This document shows positions 27,693 through 34,798 of a stretch of 64,000 nt of DNA, piece by piece. The stretch lies in NCBI GenBank assembly GCA_045807785.1, contig JBJMGS010000012.1:1-64000 (forward strand), written 5' to 3'. The stretch comes from JAIVGV01 sp045807785 (GTDB lineage: Bacteria > Acidobacteriota > Blastocatellia > Pyrinomonadales > Pyrinomonadaceae). The notes under the pieces are model-generated. The model made no database searches. It saw only the letters and a list, made by a program, of their open reading frames with translations, and was not told the origin of the DNA. Numbering within the stretch: position 1 is the stretch's first letter; every line of letters begins with the position of its first letter. Both the position numbers and the translations under genes were made by a program.

Positions 27693-29043
27693 GGGGCGGA
27701 CGCGACGACCGCGCCAGCCCAGACTAAATTTCGATCAGCGCCTCTTCTGGCTCGCGCTCTTGGCGGGGCTGCCCGGCTCCGCGACCGCGCTCATCATGCT
27801 CTGGGCGGGCGCCTACACGGCGCGCGTCCAGTGGACGCTGACCGTCTTCATCGTCGGGTTTCTCCTGGGCTGCGCAGGCACACTGCGCGGTCGCGTCGTC
27901 CGCCACCTGCAAACACTCTCAAATATTTTGGCGGCGCTGCGCGAGGGCGACTACTCGATTCGCGCGCGCGGCTCTTCGCACGACGACGCGCTGGGCGAAG
28001 TGATGTTGGAGGTGAACGCACTCGGCGAGACTTTGCGCGAGCAGCGGCTCGGGGCGATGGAGGCGACGGCGCTGGCGCGCACGGTGATGGCCGAGATCGA
28101 GGTCGCCATCTTCGCCTTCGACGCGGAGAGCCGCCTGCGCCTGATCAACCGCGCGGGCGAGCGCCTGCTCGCGCAACCGGCGGAGCGTCTGATCGGTCGC
28201 GGCGCGGCGGAACTCAACCTCGCGGACTGTCTCGACGGCGCGGACACGGACGAGGCGCGCACGCTGCAAAAAACTTTCCCCGGCGGGACGGGTCGCTGGG
28301 GCGTGCGCTGCGGCACGTTTCGCGCGCAGGGGCTGCCGCACCAGATGCTTGTCCTCTCGGATTTGACGCGCGAGCTGCGCGAGGAAGAGCTCGACGCGTG
28401 GCGCAGGCTGGTGCGCGTCCTCGGTCACGAATTGAACAACTCGCTGACGCCGATCAAGTCCATCGCCGGGAGCCTCGAATCGCTGCTCGCGCGCGAGCCG
28501 CGCCCGGCGGACTGGCAGGATGACATGCAGCGCGGGCTGACGATCATCGGCGCGCGCTCAGAGTCTCTGAGCCGCTTTATGCAGGCTTACGCGCGCCTCG
28601 CGCGCCTGCCCGCACCGCGTTGCCAGACAGTGAAGGTGGGCGAACTGGTGCGGCGGGTCGCGGCGCTTGAGACGCGCCTCAATGTGCGTGTGACGGGGCC
28701 GGACGTGACGGTCGAAGCCGACGGCGATCAGTTGGAACAACTCCTGATCAATTTGATCCGCAACGCCGCCGACGCCGCGCTCCAGACGGGCGGGGGAGTT
28801 AGCGTCGGCTGGGAGAGGATCAATGCTCACCTCGATCTCTCGGTCGAAGACGAGGGGCCGGGGCTGCCGAAGACCGCGAACCTCTTCGTCCCGTTCTTTA
28901 CGACGAAGCCGGGTGGCACGGGGATCGGTCTCATCCTCTCGCGCCAGATCGCCGAAGGGCACGGCGGCACGCTCAAACTCGCCAACCGTCGGCAGGGGAG
29001 GGGCTGCGTCGCGCTCCTGCGCCTGCCGGTCAAAGCCTCCTGA
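27682..29043 (+). CDS. Membrane sensor histidine kinase (NtrY/NtrB-like)
   Basis: A 453-residue kinase. Two membrane helices (about 21-43 and 51-67) with almost no periplasmic loop are followed by a HAMP-like linker (about 70-120) and a PAS-like domain (about 130-230). The dimerisation domain has the H-box HELNNSLTPIK (H249). The catalytic domain has the N-box NLIRNAADAA, G1 DEGPGL (390-395) and G2 GGTGIGL (411-417). HELNN-type H-boxes are characteristic of kinases paired with NtrC regulators. The start overlaps the response regulator gene, implying translational coupling. The short loop suggests sensing of a membrane or cytoplasmic signal. Confidence 0.94.
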   Translation: MGYEGRTRRPRQPRLNFDQRLFWLALLAGLPGSATALIMLWAGAYTARVQWTLTVFIVGFLLGCAGTLRGRVVRHLQTLSNILAALREGDYSIRARGSSHDDALGEVMLEVNALGETLREQRLGAMEATALARTVMAEIEVAIFAFDAESRLRLINRAGERLLAQPAERLIGRGAAELNLADCLDGADTDEARTLQKTFPGGTGRWGVRCGTFRAQGLPHQMLVLSDLTRELREEELDAWRRLVRVLGHELNNSLTPIKSIAGSLESLLAREPRPADWQDDMQRGLTIIGARSESLSRFMQAYARLARLPAPRCQTVKVGELVRRVAALETRLNVRVTGPDVTVEADGDQLEQLLINLIRNAADAALQTGGGVSVGWERINAHLDLSVEDEGPGLPKTANLFVPFFTTKPGGTGIGLILSRQIAEGHGGTLKLANRRQGRGCVALLRLPVKAS

Positions 29044-29129
29044 GGCGTCGAACCCGTCACCGACCCATGATCGCCACGTCTGATAACGACTTGCCCCGCG
29101 TTTGCCCGTGGCGTGACCAAATAAATCTG

Positions 29130-29158
29130 TTGACTGTGCTGAGTCCAGTCTCTAACTT
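29130..29158 (+). promoter_or_regulatory. Candidate sigma-70 promoter for the PilZ gene
   Basis: TTGACT at 29130-29135 is five of six to the -35 consensus. After a 17-base spacer comes TAACTT at 29153-29158 as a weak -10. Transcription would begin near 29165, leaving a leader of about 150 bases before the PilZ start. Confidence 0.4.
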
Positions 29159-29313
29159 AAAGAGCGGGCTTATTCCTACGTCGCTCGAGAGAAGCCCCCC
29201 GCCTCACGCTTTAAGCCTCCGCTATCGTTCGTCGCCGTCCGTGAGTTCGCGCCTCGCCCAACGCGCAGTTCGTCGCTGCCCCCCACGTCAATGATCAAAG
29301 GAGGATGAGAGCC

Positions 29314-29748
29314 GTGCCGCAAGTCGTCAACACGCTCGAAGAGAAGATGCGCTCGCTTTTGGTCGAGCGGCGCCGGTTCGCGCGCCAGCGGTTCAAGTGC
29401 GAGGTGCGCCTGCCGCTGGGAGTTTCGCTGCCGAACGAGAGGATCGATCCCGAATCGGACGAGTACCCGCAGCCGATCATGGGTCACACGCGCGACCTCA
29501 GCCTGTCGGGTCTCTCACTCGTCGTGCCCTCGACGCGTCTCGGCGCGGAAGACATCAGCCGCCGCGGCGCGCCACTGCGCCTCGTCCTGTGCCTGCCCGG
29601 CGGCATCATTATCGTCCACGCCGAGACGGTTCACTGCGAGCCCGCCGCGACCGACGGCACGCAGAGTGAGTTTCTCATCGGCGCGCGCATCCGACGCATG
29701 TTCGACGCAGACCGGCGCGCCTACGAGAACTACCTGCGCGCCCGCTGA
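29314..29748 (+). CDS. PilZ-domain protein
   Basis: A protein of about 144 residues with a single PilZ-type domain, a fold that commonly binds cyclic di-GMP. The N-terminal RRRFARQR provides the R-x-x-x-R element and DLSLSG the second (D/N-x-S-x-x-G) element. An insertion of about 35 residues, longer than usual, separates them. Translation may begin at the GTG at 29314: GGAGG (29300-29304) lies 9 bases upstream, whereas the ATG at 29305 abuts it with no spacing. The gene is followed after 46 bases by an N-acetyltransferase. The target process is not evident from context. Confidence 0.82.
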   Translation: MPQVVNTLEEKMRSLLVERRRFARQRFKCEVRLPLGVSLPNERIDPESDEYPQPIMGHTRDLSLSGLSLVVPSTRLGAEDISRRGAPLRLVLCLPGGIIIVHAETVHCEPAATDGTQSEFLIGARIRRMFDADRRAYENYLRAR

Positions 29749-29794
29749 TGCCGTCGGGGACTTCTCAGTTCGTCGTGTCAGGAAAAGGATTCGT

Positions 29795-30556
29795 TTGGAC
29801 GTCAGGGCGTATCTCGAACGCATCAACTACCGAGGCTCGCTTGAGCCAAGGGCAGAGACCTTGCGCGGGTTGCATTTGGCGCACCTGCTGACAGTGCCTT
29901 TCGAGAATCTGAGTATTCACGCGGGCGAGCCGATCATTCTTGAAGACGAAGCTCTCTTTAACAAGATCGTCGAGCGTCGGCGCGGCGGCTTCTGCTACGA
30001 AGCCAACGGCCTGTTTGCCGCTTTGTTGCGGGCACTCGGCTTCGACGTGGCGATGCTCTCAGCCGAAGTGGCGCGGGCGGGAGGCGGCTTTGGTCCGGCC
30101 TTCGATCATATGACGCTGCTGGTGACTTTAGAACAGCGTTGGCTCGTCGATGTCGGCTTCGGTGATTCGTTTCGCGAGCCGTTAAGGCTCGATGAGAGGG
30201 GCGAGCAAATCCATGACGGTCGCGCCTACGCCGTCCGTCCCGACGGCTCTTTCCTGGTGCTGTTGCAGCGAAGTCATGACAAAGGTGAGTGGGAGGCTCA
30301 GTATCGCTTTACTCTAGAGCCCCACGAGTATGCTGACTATGCCGAGATGTGCCTCTACCACCAAACATCTCCGGAGTCGCATTTCACCAGAGCGCGTATC
30401 TGTTCGAGGGCCACAGAGGAGGGACGCATCACGCTCAGTGAGATGCGTCTGATCGACACCTCGCGAGACGGCGGGCGACAAGAGCGCTCCTTAACGAGTC
30501 CGGCAGAGTACGCACAGATATTGCAACACCATTTTGGCATCGTCATGACGGGATGA
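29795..30556 (+). CDS. nat: Arylamine N-acetyltransferase
   Basis: A 253-residue enzyme of the NAT family, which transfers acetyl from acetyl-CoA to arylamine or hydrazine nitrogen. The Cys-His-Asp triad is visible: C67 in RRGGFCYE, H105 in FDHM and D119 in LVDVGFGD, with near-canonical spacing. The length is slightly below the usual 260-280. I chose the TTG start at 29795 because it yields MDVRAYLERINYRG, matching the family N-terminus, with AGGAAAAGG upstream; the longer frame overlaps the PilZ gene. It is cytoplasmic and may be co-transcribed with the PilZ gene. The physiological substrate is unknown. Confidence 0.93.
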   Translation: MDVRAYLERINYRGSLEPRAETLRGLHLAHLLTVPFENLSIHAGEPIILEDEALFNKIVERRRGGFCYEANGLFAALLRALGFDVAMLSAEVARAGGGFGPAFDHMTLLVTLEQRWLVDVGFGDSFREPLRLDERGEQIHDGRAYAVRPDGSFLVLLQRSHDKGEWEAQYRFTLEPHEYADYAEMCLYHQTSPESHFTRARICSRATEEGRITLSEMRLIDTSRDGGRQERSLTSPAEYAQILQHHFGIVMTG

Positions 30557-30726
30557 TGCGACCTGACGACGGCGCCACCACGGTTTTTCCACACGATCGC
30601 ATTTCACTCCAAGCACCTAGTCTGATTCAAGGCGAATCCGATAAAAGTGACACCTCATTTCCTGCACACTGTCTGGGTCGGATAACGAATCTTATGGTCA
30701 TATGGGCTTTGCGGGCTTAGTCACGC

Positions 30727-30745
30727 TTGCAGGGAAAGTCTGCAA
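30727..30745. other. Small hairpin downstream of the multi-winged-helix gene
   Basis: TTGCAG (30727-30732) pairs perfectly with CTGCAA (30740-30745) around a 7-base loop, just past the stop codon of the minus-strand gene. No T-run follows on the minus strand, so its role as a terminator is uncertain. The rest of 30557-30758 shows nothing recognisable. Confidence 0.3.
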
Positions 30746-30758
30746 CTTGCGTGGAAAG

Positions 30759-32630
30759 TCAGATCAGGTTTTTACCGATGAGAAATTCTCTCGCCTTGTC
30801 TGTGAGTTGGTAGTCGGGTTCGCCCGTCACGCGATGGATGCTATTGAAAAAGACGTAATCCGCCGCTCTCAGAGCGTCAAGGTGGTATTTGACTCTCTCA
30901 ATATGCATCTGCGTCTCCCGCGCGATTGCCGACGGGTATCTATTACTAACCAAGCTGGCTATTACGGCAAGAATGGCAAGTTTCGCATCGTCAATAATGT
31001 CATGCCCCGTCGGAAAAGGGACTATGCGATTAGGTTTCTTGAGGAAATCGCTGCCCTTCGGCTTGAGTCGGTAATACGAGCCGCGATTTTCAAGTTCTTG
31101 AAGTTCAATGTAGTCATGCTGATTCAATAGCGATAAAGAGATGCCGACTTGAACGGGATTTAATTTTAGAGCCTCCGCGATTTGAGATTCATAACCATTC
31201 CCTTTGGCAATCTCTTTGAGGGTTTCAATGGCCGTTTTATCAGGCTTGTAATCAGCGGGCGCAGGTGGGGGATATGGAGGAACTTTATAGTTAGTCAGAG
31301 TGTCGTCACCTTTTTTAGTGAGTTCGGAGTAAGGGGCGGCGTTCGCTGGCTGATGCCAAACGATGTAGCCGTACCTCTCCAGCAGTAAAAGGTACAGTCT
31401 GATTAGTTCTTCTTTGAAGCCTAAGCCGACGGCGAGTATGGAGTCGTATTTATTGCCGATCTTTATGTGGTGGAGGATTTTCTTGGCTGTTTCGTCAGGT
31501 TCGTAATCGTCGGGCTCTTGCGTCGGGGGTTGATGAACTTTATAGCCGAACTCGTTGACGTACACACGCCCTGTGCCGGTGATTAGGTAACGCTTAATGA
31601 CATCGGAGGATTGATCTCTGCGAATTAGTTTGCGCCATTCTAGCAGGCGCAAAGCCCTTCCGACTTGCTTATGTTCTAGCTTTAGGGTTCTGGCGAGTTG
31701 GTAGTCCTCGCCTATGCCTTCGTTAATTTTCGTGAGGACTTTGATAGCCGTTTCGTCGAGTGGGTCTTTAGCGGAAGGGTAAGGGACTTCGTAATCTTGC
31801 TCGTAAAGATGTTTCTTCCCTCTCTCTGTGAGGTCGTAGAAGCCCGATTCGTCGGGAGATAGGCAGTCATATTTTACCAATGCGTCAAAGCGTTCTTGGA
31901 TTTCGTAAGGCTTACGCCCGAATGCATCCGCGATTTCATCAAGCGAGAAACGGCTACCAGCATTCGCCACGAGCCTCAGCATATTGATCAGTGGGTTGTC
32001 GGGTATGAACGCATCTTGCTCGTGAGGTTGAGAGGTAGCCCCTTTTTGAAGTTGCTTAGGCGGATCGGTTTTAGCCTCAACTTCCTTCGGGCTTTCGGAA
32101 GGTTCGTAGGTCTTTATGAAATTCAGCGCGCCGCTAAGGGCAATGCGAAAGACTTCGGGCGGGCAGAACAGCTCCTTAGTTTGTGAAATCTGCCAGCCGC
32201 TATTAGCGCCTTCCCAGCCGATGTTTGAAACGTGCCTTCTGAGTTCACTTTGCGGTATGCGGAAAGGCGAAAGGTCTTCGTGAATCTCAGCCTGAACAGT
32301 ATCGAGTGTGGCGTGATAGTCGTTAAAGTAAGTTTCGCTCAAGTCCGCCGTTGAGAGGTGATCATAAATAGATTGTAGGCGGATAACAGCTTTGCGCAGC
32401 GTTGGGTTCTTTGGTAATGCCGAAATCTGCGGCGAGTTATCCGCGGCAGCGGACTTACTCCAATTAATGGCGAAGATAGGAGCAAGGATTACAGCGACTA
32501 ACGAAAAGAATGTACCTGCAATGAGGTAGTACTCAGCATAAATACCATGACCACCATTAGTAAGCTGATTGTTAATCGCAAAGCAAATGCCGGCGAGCGC
32601 CAAGAGAATGGTGATAATAGCTGTACGCAT
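30759..32630 (-). CDS. Membrane-anchored protein with five winged-helix-like modules
   Basis: A 623-residue protein that I cannot assign to a named family. Two hydrophobic helices (about 3-19 and 32-55) anchor the N-terminus. A helical region (about 75-185) follows, then five modules of about 70-90 residues (about 213-280, 291-365, 378-450, 464-530, 546-618). Each resembles a winged helix-turn-helix: a D-E/K-T-A-like entry, a helix, an A-x-x-L-x-L turn, a recognition-like helix, and a wing ending in K-G. Proline-rich linkers such as PPYPPPAPADYKP join them. Codon usage is clearly more AT-rich than its neighbours, suggesting acquisition. It is monocistronic. DNA binding, or sensing from the membrane, is inference only. 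Confidence 0.8.
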   Translation of the reverse strand: MRTAIITILLALAGICFAINNQLTNGGHGIYAEYYLIAGTFFSLVAVILAPIFAINWSKSAAADNSPQISALPKNPTLRKAVIRLQSIYDHLSTADLSETYFNDYHATLDTVQAEIHEDLSPFRIPQSELRRHVSNIGWEGANSGWQISQTKELFCPPEVFRIALSGALNFIKTYEPSESPKEVEAKTDPPKQLQKGATSQPHEQDAFIPDNPLINMLRLVANAGSRFSLDEIADAFGRKPYEIQERFDALVKYDCLSPDESGFYDLTERGKKHLYEQDYEVPYPSAKDPLDETAIKVLTKINEGIGEDYQLARTLKLEHKQVGRALRLLEWRKLIRRDQSSDVIKRYLITGTGRVYVNEFGYKVHQPPTQEPDDYEPDETAKKILHHIKIGNKYDSILAVGLGFKEELIRLYLLLLERYGYIVWHQPANAAPYSELTKKGDDTLTNYKVPPYPPPAPADYKPDKTAIETLKEIAKGNGYESQIAEALKLNPVQVGISLSLLNQHDYIELQELENRGSYYRLKPKGSDFLKKPNRIVPFPTGHDIIDDAKLAILAVIASLVSNRYPSAIARETQMHIERVKYHLDALRAADYVFFNSIHRVTGEPDYQLTDKAREFLIGKNLI

Positions 32631-32722
32631 TCACGCTTTCACTCTGTCCCTGTGCACTATTACCTGCTCGGAATGCTCGCCGCATTCGAGTTCGGCTGCG
32701 GAAGCCCTAAGCTTTGAATTGG

Positions 32723-32751
32723 TATATACCTAACTATGCCTGTCCACGCAA
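32723..32751 (-). promoter_or_regulatory. Candidate promoter with GGTATATACC palindrome
   Basis: On the minus strand TTGCGT (32746-32751) is followed after exactly 17 bases by TATATA (32723-32728). The -10 hexamer lies inside the perfect 10-bp palindrome GGTATATACC (32721-32730), a possible operator. The start of transcription would be about 85 bases upstream of the multi-winged-helix gene. Confidence 0.4.
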
Positions 32752-32769
32752 GGCGGGTCATGACGCACG

Positions 32770-33516
32770 CTATATCTCGATCTTTGAGAACCGCCATGCG
32801 CCCAAGCCGAGCAGGAGGGCCGCCACGACGGCGAGCGCAACAAGGTCGAAGCTGACGCCGAAGTGAGTCAGGCCGGTCAGCGCCCCGCGCATGCCATCCA
32901 CGCCGTAGGTCAAAGGATCGATTCTCGTCAGCGCCGCGAGCACCTTCGGCAAGTTCGCGAGCGGGTAGAGCGCGCCGGAGAGGAAGAAGATCGGCATCAC
33001 CATGAAGTTCATGATGAGCTGAAAGCCCTGCATGTCCTTCAGACTCGATCCGAGCGTTGTGCCGAGCGCCGCGAAGACGACAGCGGTCAGCATCATCACG
33101 AGGATGGCCGTCGGCAGGCCGAGCAAGCCGACCGGGCGGAAGCCCGCGACGAGACTGACGAGGAAGATCAGTAAGCCTTGTAGCATCGCGACGGTCGCGC
33201 CGCCGAGAGTTCGCCCGACCATGATCCAGAGGCGCGGGACGGGCGCCACCAAAGTCTCCTTCAGAAACCCGAACTGCCGATCCCACAGCAGCGCGATCCC
33301 CGAAAACATCGAAGTGAAGAGCACCGTCATCCCGATCACGCCCGGCGCCATGAACTGTAGATAGTTCCCCTCGCCTGCGCGCTGGAAGACAGGCCCCAAC
33401 CCGAAGCCGAGCACGCCGAGATACATCAAAGGCGAGCCGAGCGACGCGATCATCTGCGTCCGCGAGCGCAGGTACTTCTTCACCTCGCGCAGCCAGAGTA
33501 TGTAGATGACCCTCAT
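32770..33516 (-). CDS. ABC-2 type transporter permease
   Basis: A 248-residue inner-membrane protein of the ABC-2 family (DrrB/NodJ-like), with six predicted hydrophobic segments spread over residues 20-240 and the family region ALTRIDPLTYGVDGMRGAL near residue 195. It starts at the ATG at 33516, whose ATGA overlaps the stop of the ATPase gene, so the two are translationally coupled. A longer open frame upstream only overlaps the ATPase gene and is not used. Together the pair forms a two-component exporter; drug, polyketide, lipid or polysaccharide substrates are all possible. Confidence 0.93.
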   Translation of the reverse strand: MRVIYILWLREVKKYLRSRTQMIASLGSPLMYLGVLGFGLGPVFQRAGEGNYLQFMAPGVIGMTVLFTSMFSGIALLWDRQFGFLKETLVAPVPRLWIMVGRTLGGATVAMLQGLLIFLVSLVAGFRPVGLLGLPTAILVMMLTAVVFAALGTTLGSSLKDMQGFQLIMNFMVMPIFFLSGALYPLANLPKVLAALTRIDPLTYGVDGMRGALTGLTHFGVSFDLVALAVVAALLLGLGAWRFSKIEI

Positions 33517-34304
33517 CGCTTGCCGCTCCACATCCGCGCCATCTGCCGCATGGCGTCCGCGGAGTTCGCGCCTTCGTCCCTGATGGTCGTGCCCGTCAGC
33601 GCGAGAAACGCGCCTTCGAGCGAGTCCGTCGAGGTCTGCTCCTTCAACTCCTGCGACGATCCGGTGGCGACGATCCGCCCGTGGTCGATGATGGCGATGC
33701 GGTCGGCGACGCGATCCGCCTCGTCCATGTAGTGCGTCGTCAGAAAGACCGTGACCTGATCCGACTCGTTGAGCTTTTTGACGTGCGCCCACATCTGGTT
33801 GCGGCTCTGTGGGTCGAGCCCGAGGGTCGGCTCGTCAAGGAAGAGAACCTTCGGCGTGTGGAGCAGCCCGCGCGCGATCTCCAGCCGCCGCCGCATCCCG
33901 CCGGAGAAGGTCTTGACCAACGCAGCGCGGCGATCCCACAGCTCGAAAAGCTTCATCAGCGTCTCGGCGCGTTCGCGGCGCTCCACACGCGGCACGCCGT
34001 AGAGCACGCCGTGAATCTCCATGTTCTCCCAGGCGGTCAGGTCTTGATCGAGGCTGGGGTCTTGAAAGACGACGCCGAACCGGCGACGCACCTCGTCGCG
34101 CTGCGTGGTCGGGTCTAACCCGTCGAACTCGAGCACGCCGCTCGTCGGGCGCAGCAGCGTCGTGAGCATCTTGATGGTCGTCGTCTTCCCCGCCCCGTTA
34201 GGCCCGAGGAAAGCGAAGACCTCGCCGCGGCGCACCTCGAAGGAGACGTCGTCCACCGCCGTCAGGTCGCCGAAGCGTTTGACGAGATTCTGTACTCGAA
34301 TCAT
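33513..34304 (-). CDS. ABC-2 exporter ATP-binding protein (DrrA-like)
   Basis: A 263-residue nucleotide-binding subunit. It shows Walker A GPNGAGKTTT (about 38-47), a Q-loop VFQDPSLD, the signature TFSGGMRRRLEIARGL, Walker B VLFLDEPTLGLD and the switch His in TTHYMDEADR. The start at 34304 gives MIRVQNLVKRFG and is preceded by AGGAAG. The longer frame adds 15 residues lacking family similarity. It energises the permease encoded immediately downstream. The nearby ADOP permeases need a MacB-type ATPase, which this is not: it belongs to the ABC-2 (DrrA) group. Confidence 0.94.
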   Translation of the reverse strand: MIRVQNLVKRFGDLTAVDDVSFEVRRGEVFAFLGPNGAGKTTTIKMLTTLLRPTSGVLEFDGLDPTTQRDEVRRRFGVVFQDPSLDQDLTAWENMEIHGVLYGVPRVERRERAETLMKLFELWDRRAALVKTFSGGMRRRLEIARGLLHTPKVLFLDEPTLGLDPQSRNQMWAHVKKLNESDQVTVFLTTHYMDEADRVADRIAIIDHGRIVATGSSQELKEQTSTDSLEGAFLALTGTTIRDEGANSADAMRQMARMWSGKR

Positions 34305-34447
34305 CTGTCTTCCTTTCCCTACTGACGCGGGCTGCAAAAGATACAACACGCGCCAGGTTCGTGTGAAACCGCCTGACGGTTCGGGCGAGAGCGGTTTTGC
34401 GTCAGCGTCAAGTTGAGGATGCGCTAGAACCTTGAAGGCGAGTCGTA

Positions 34448-34485
34448 GCCGGATGACTCTGCAACTTATTACAAAGTCATCCGGC
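34448..34485. other. Inverted repeat, 11-bp stem, possible terminator
   Basis: GCCGGATGACT (34448-34458) pairs perfectly with AGTCATCCGGC (34475-34485), leaving a 16-base loop. It lies 28 bases past the stop codon of the small membrane protein (minus strand) and upstream of the ABC exporter genes. No run of T follows on either strand, so termination would be inefficient or factor-assisted. Confidence 0.5.
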
Positions 34486-34513
34486 CATGCGGCTGAGAAA
34501 TTGGGAGAGAGCC

Positions 34514-34717
34514 CTATTTGTACTTGCCGAGCCCTTCGCTTTCCAACTCCCTTTTGATCCTTCTGGACTCCAGGCGGTTGTTCACCGCCGCCGTCAGGAG
34601 CGTCGTCAGGACGAGGACGGGGATGACGCCGGGGACGTAGCCGGCGAGGAGCCCGACCAGCACCGAGACGCCAACCACCGACAGCAAGCAGACGATAAAC
34701 AGGATGACCAGCTTCAT
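34514..34717 (-). CDS. Small two-helix membrane protein
   Basis: A 67-residue protein of unknown function. Residues 3-25 form one hydrophobic helix and 28-45 a second, joined by a short G-Y-V-P-G turn. The C-terminal 20 residues are strongly charged (ESRRIKRELESEG) and probably cytoplasmic. A good binding site (GGGAGG) precedes the ATG, which supports it being a real gene. It lies about 80 bases downstream of the large propeller protein gene in the same orientation and may be a second gene of that transcript. Confidence 0.65.
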   Translation of the reverse strand: MKLVILFIVCLLSVVGVSVLVGLLAGYVPGVIPVLVLTTLLTAAVNNRLESRRIKRELESEGLGKYK

Positions 34718-34798
34718 GTGAGAACGAACCTCCCCCGCGTCATTTCACTCATCACTCGCTCACGGCACGGCAGAGCAAACCGCCCGGCAGTAGAGCGT

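Noticed and set aside
29200..29240. ACGCTTTAAGCCTCCG upstream of the PilZ gene resembles the 3' half of a c-di-GMP-I (GEMM) riboswitch.
   Set aside because: The 5' half with the GCAAACC-type core and the pairing helices is absent, and the match has an insertion in the key ACGCAAAGCC segment.
30702..31130. A 142-codon plus-strand frame overlapping the multi-winged-helix gene.
   Set aside because: It is antisense to a gene with clear domain structure and has no ribosome site or recognisable motif.
33517..33792. A 92-codon upstream extension of the ABC-2 permease.
   Set aside because: It lies wholly within the ATPase gene in another frame. The ATGA overlap at 33513-33516 marks the true start.
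33513..34304. The ABC ATPase as the missing partner of the ADOP permeases.
   Set aside because: It is coupled by overlap to its own ABC-2 permease and is of the DrrA type, not the MacB/LolD type expected for FtsX-like permeases.
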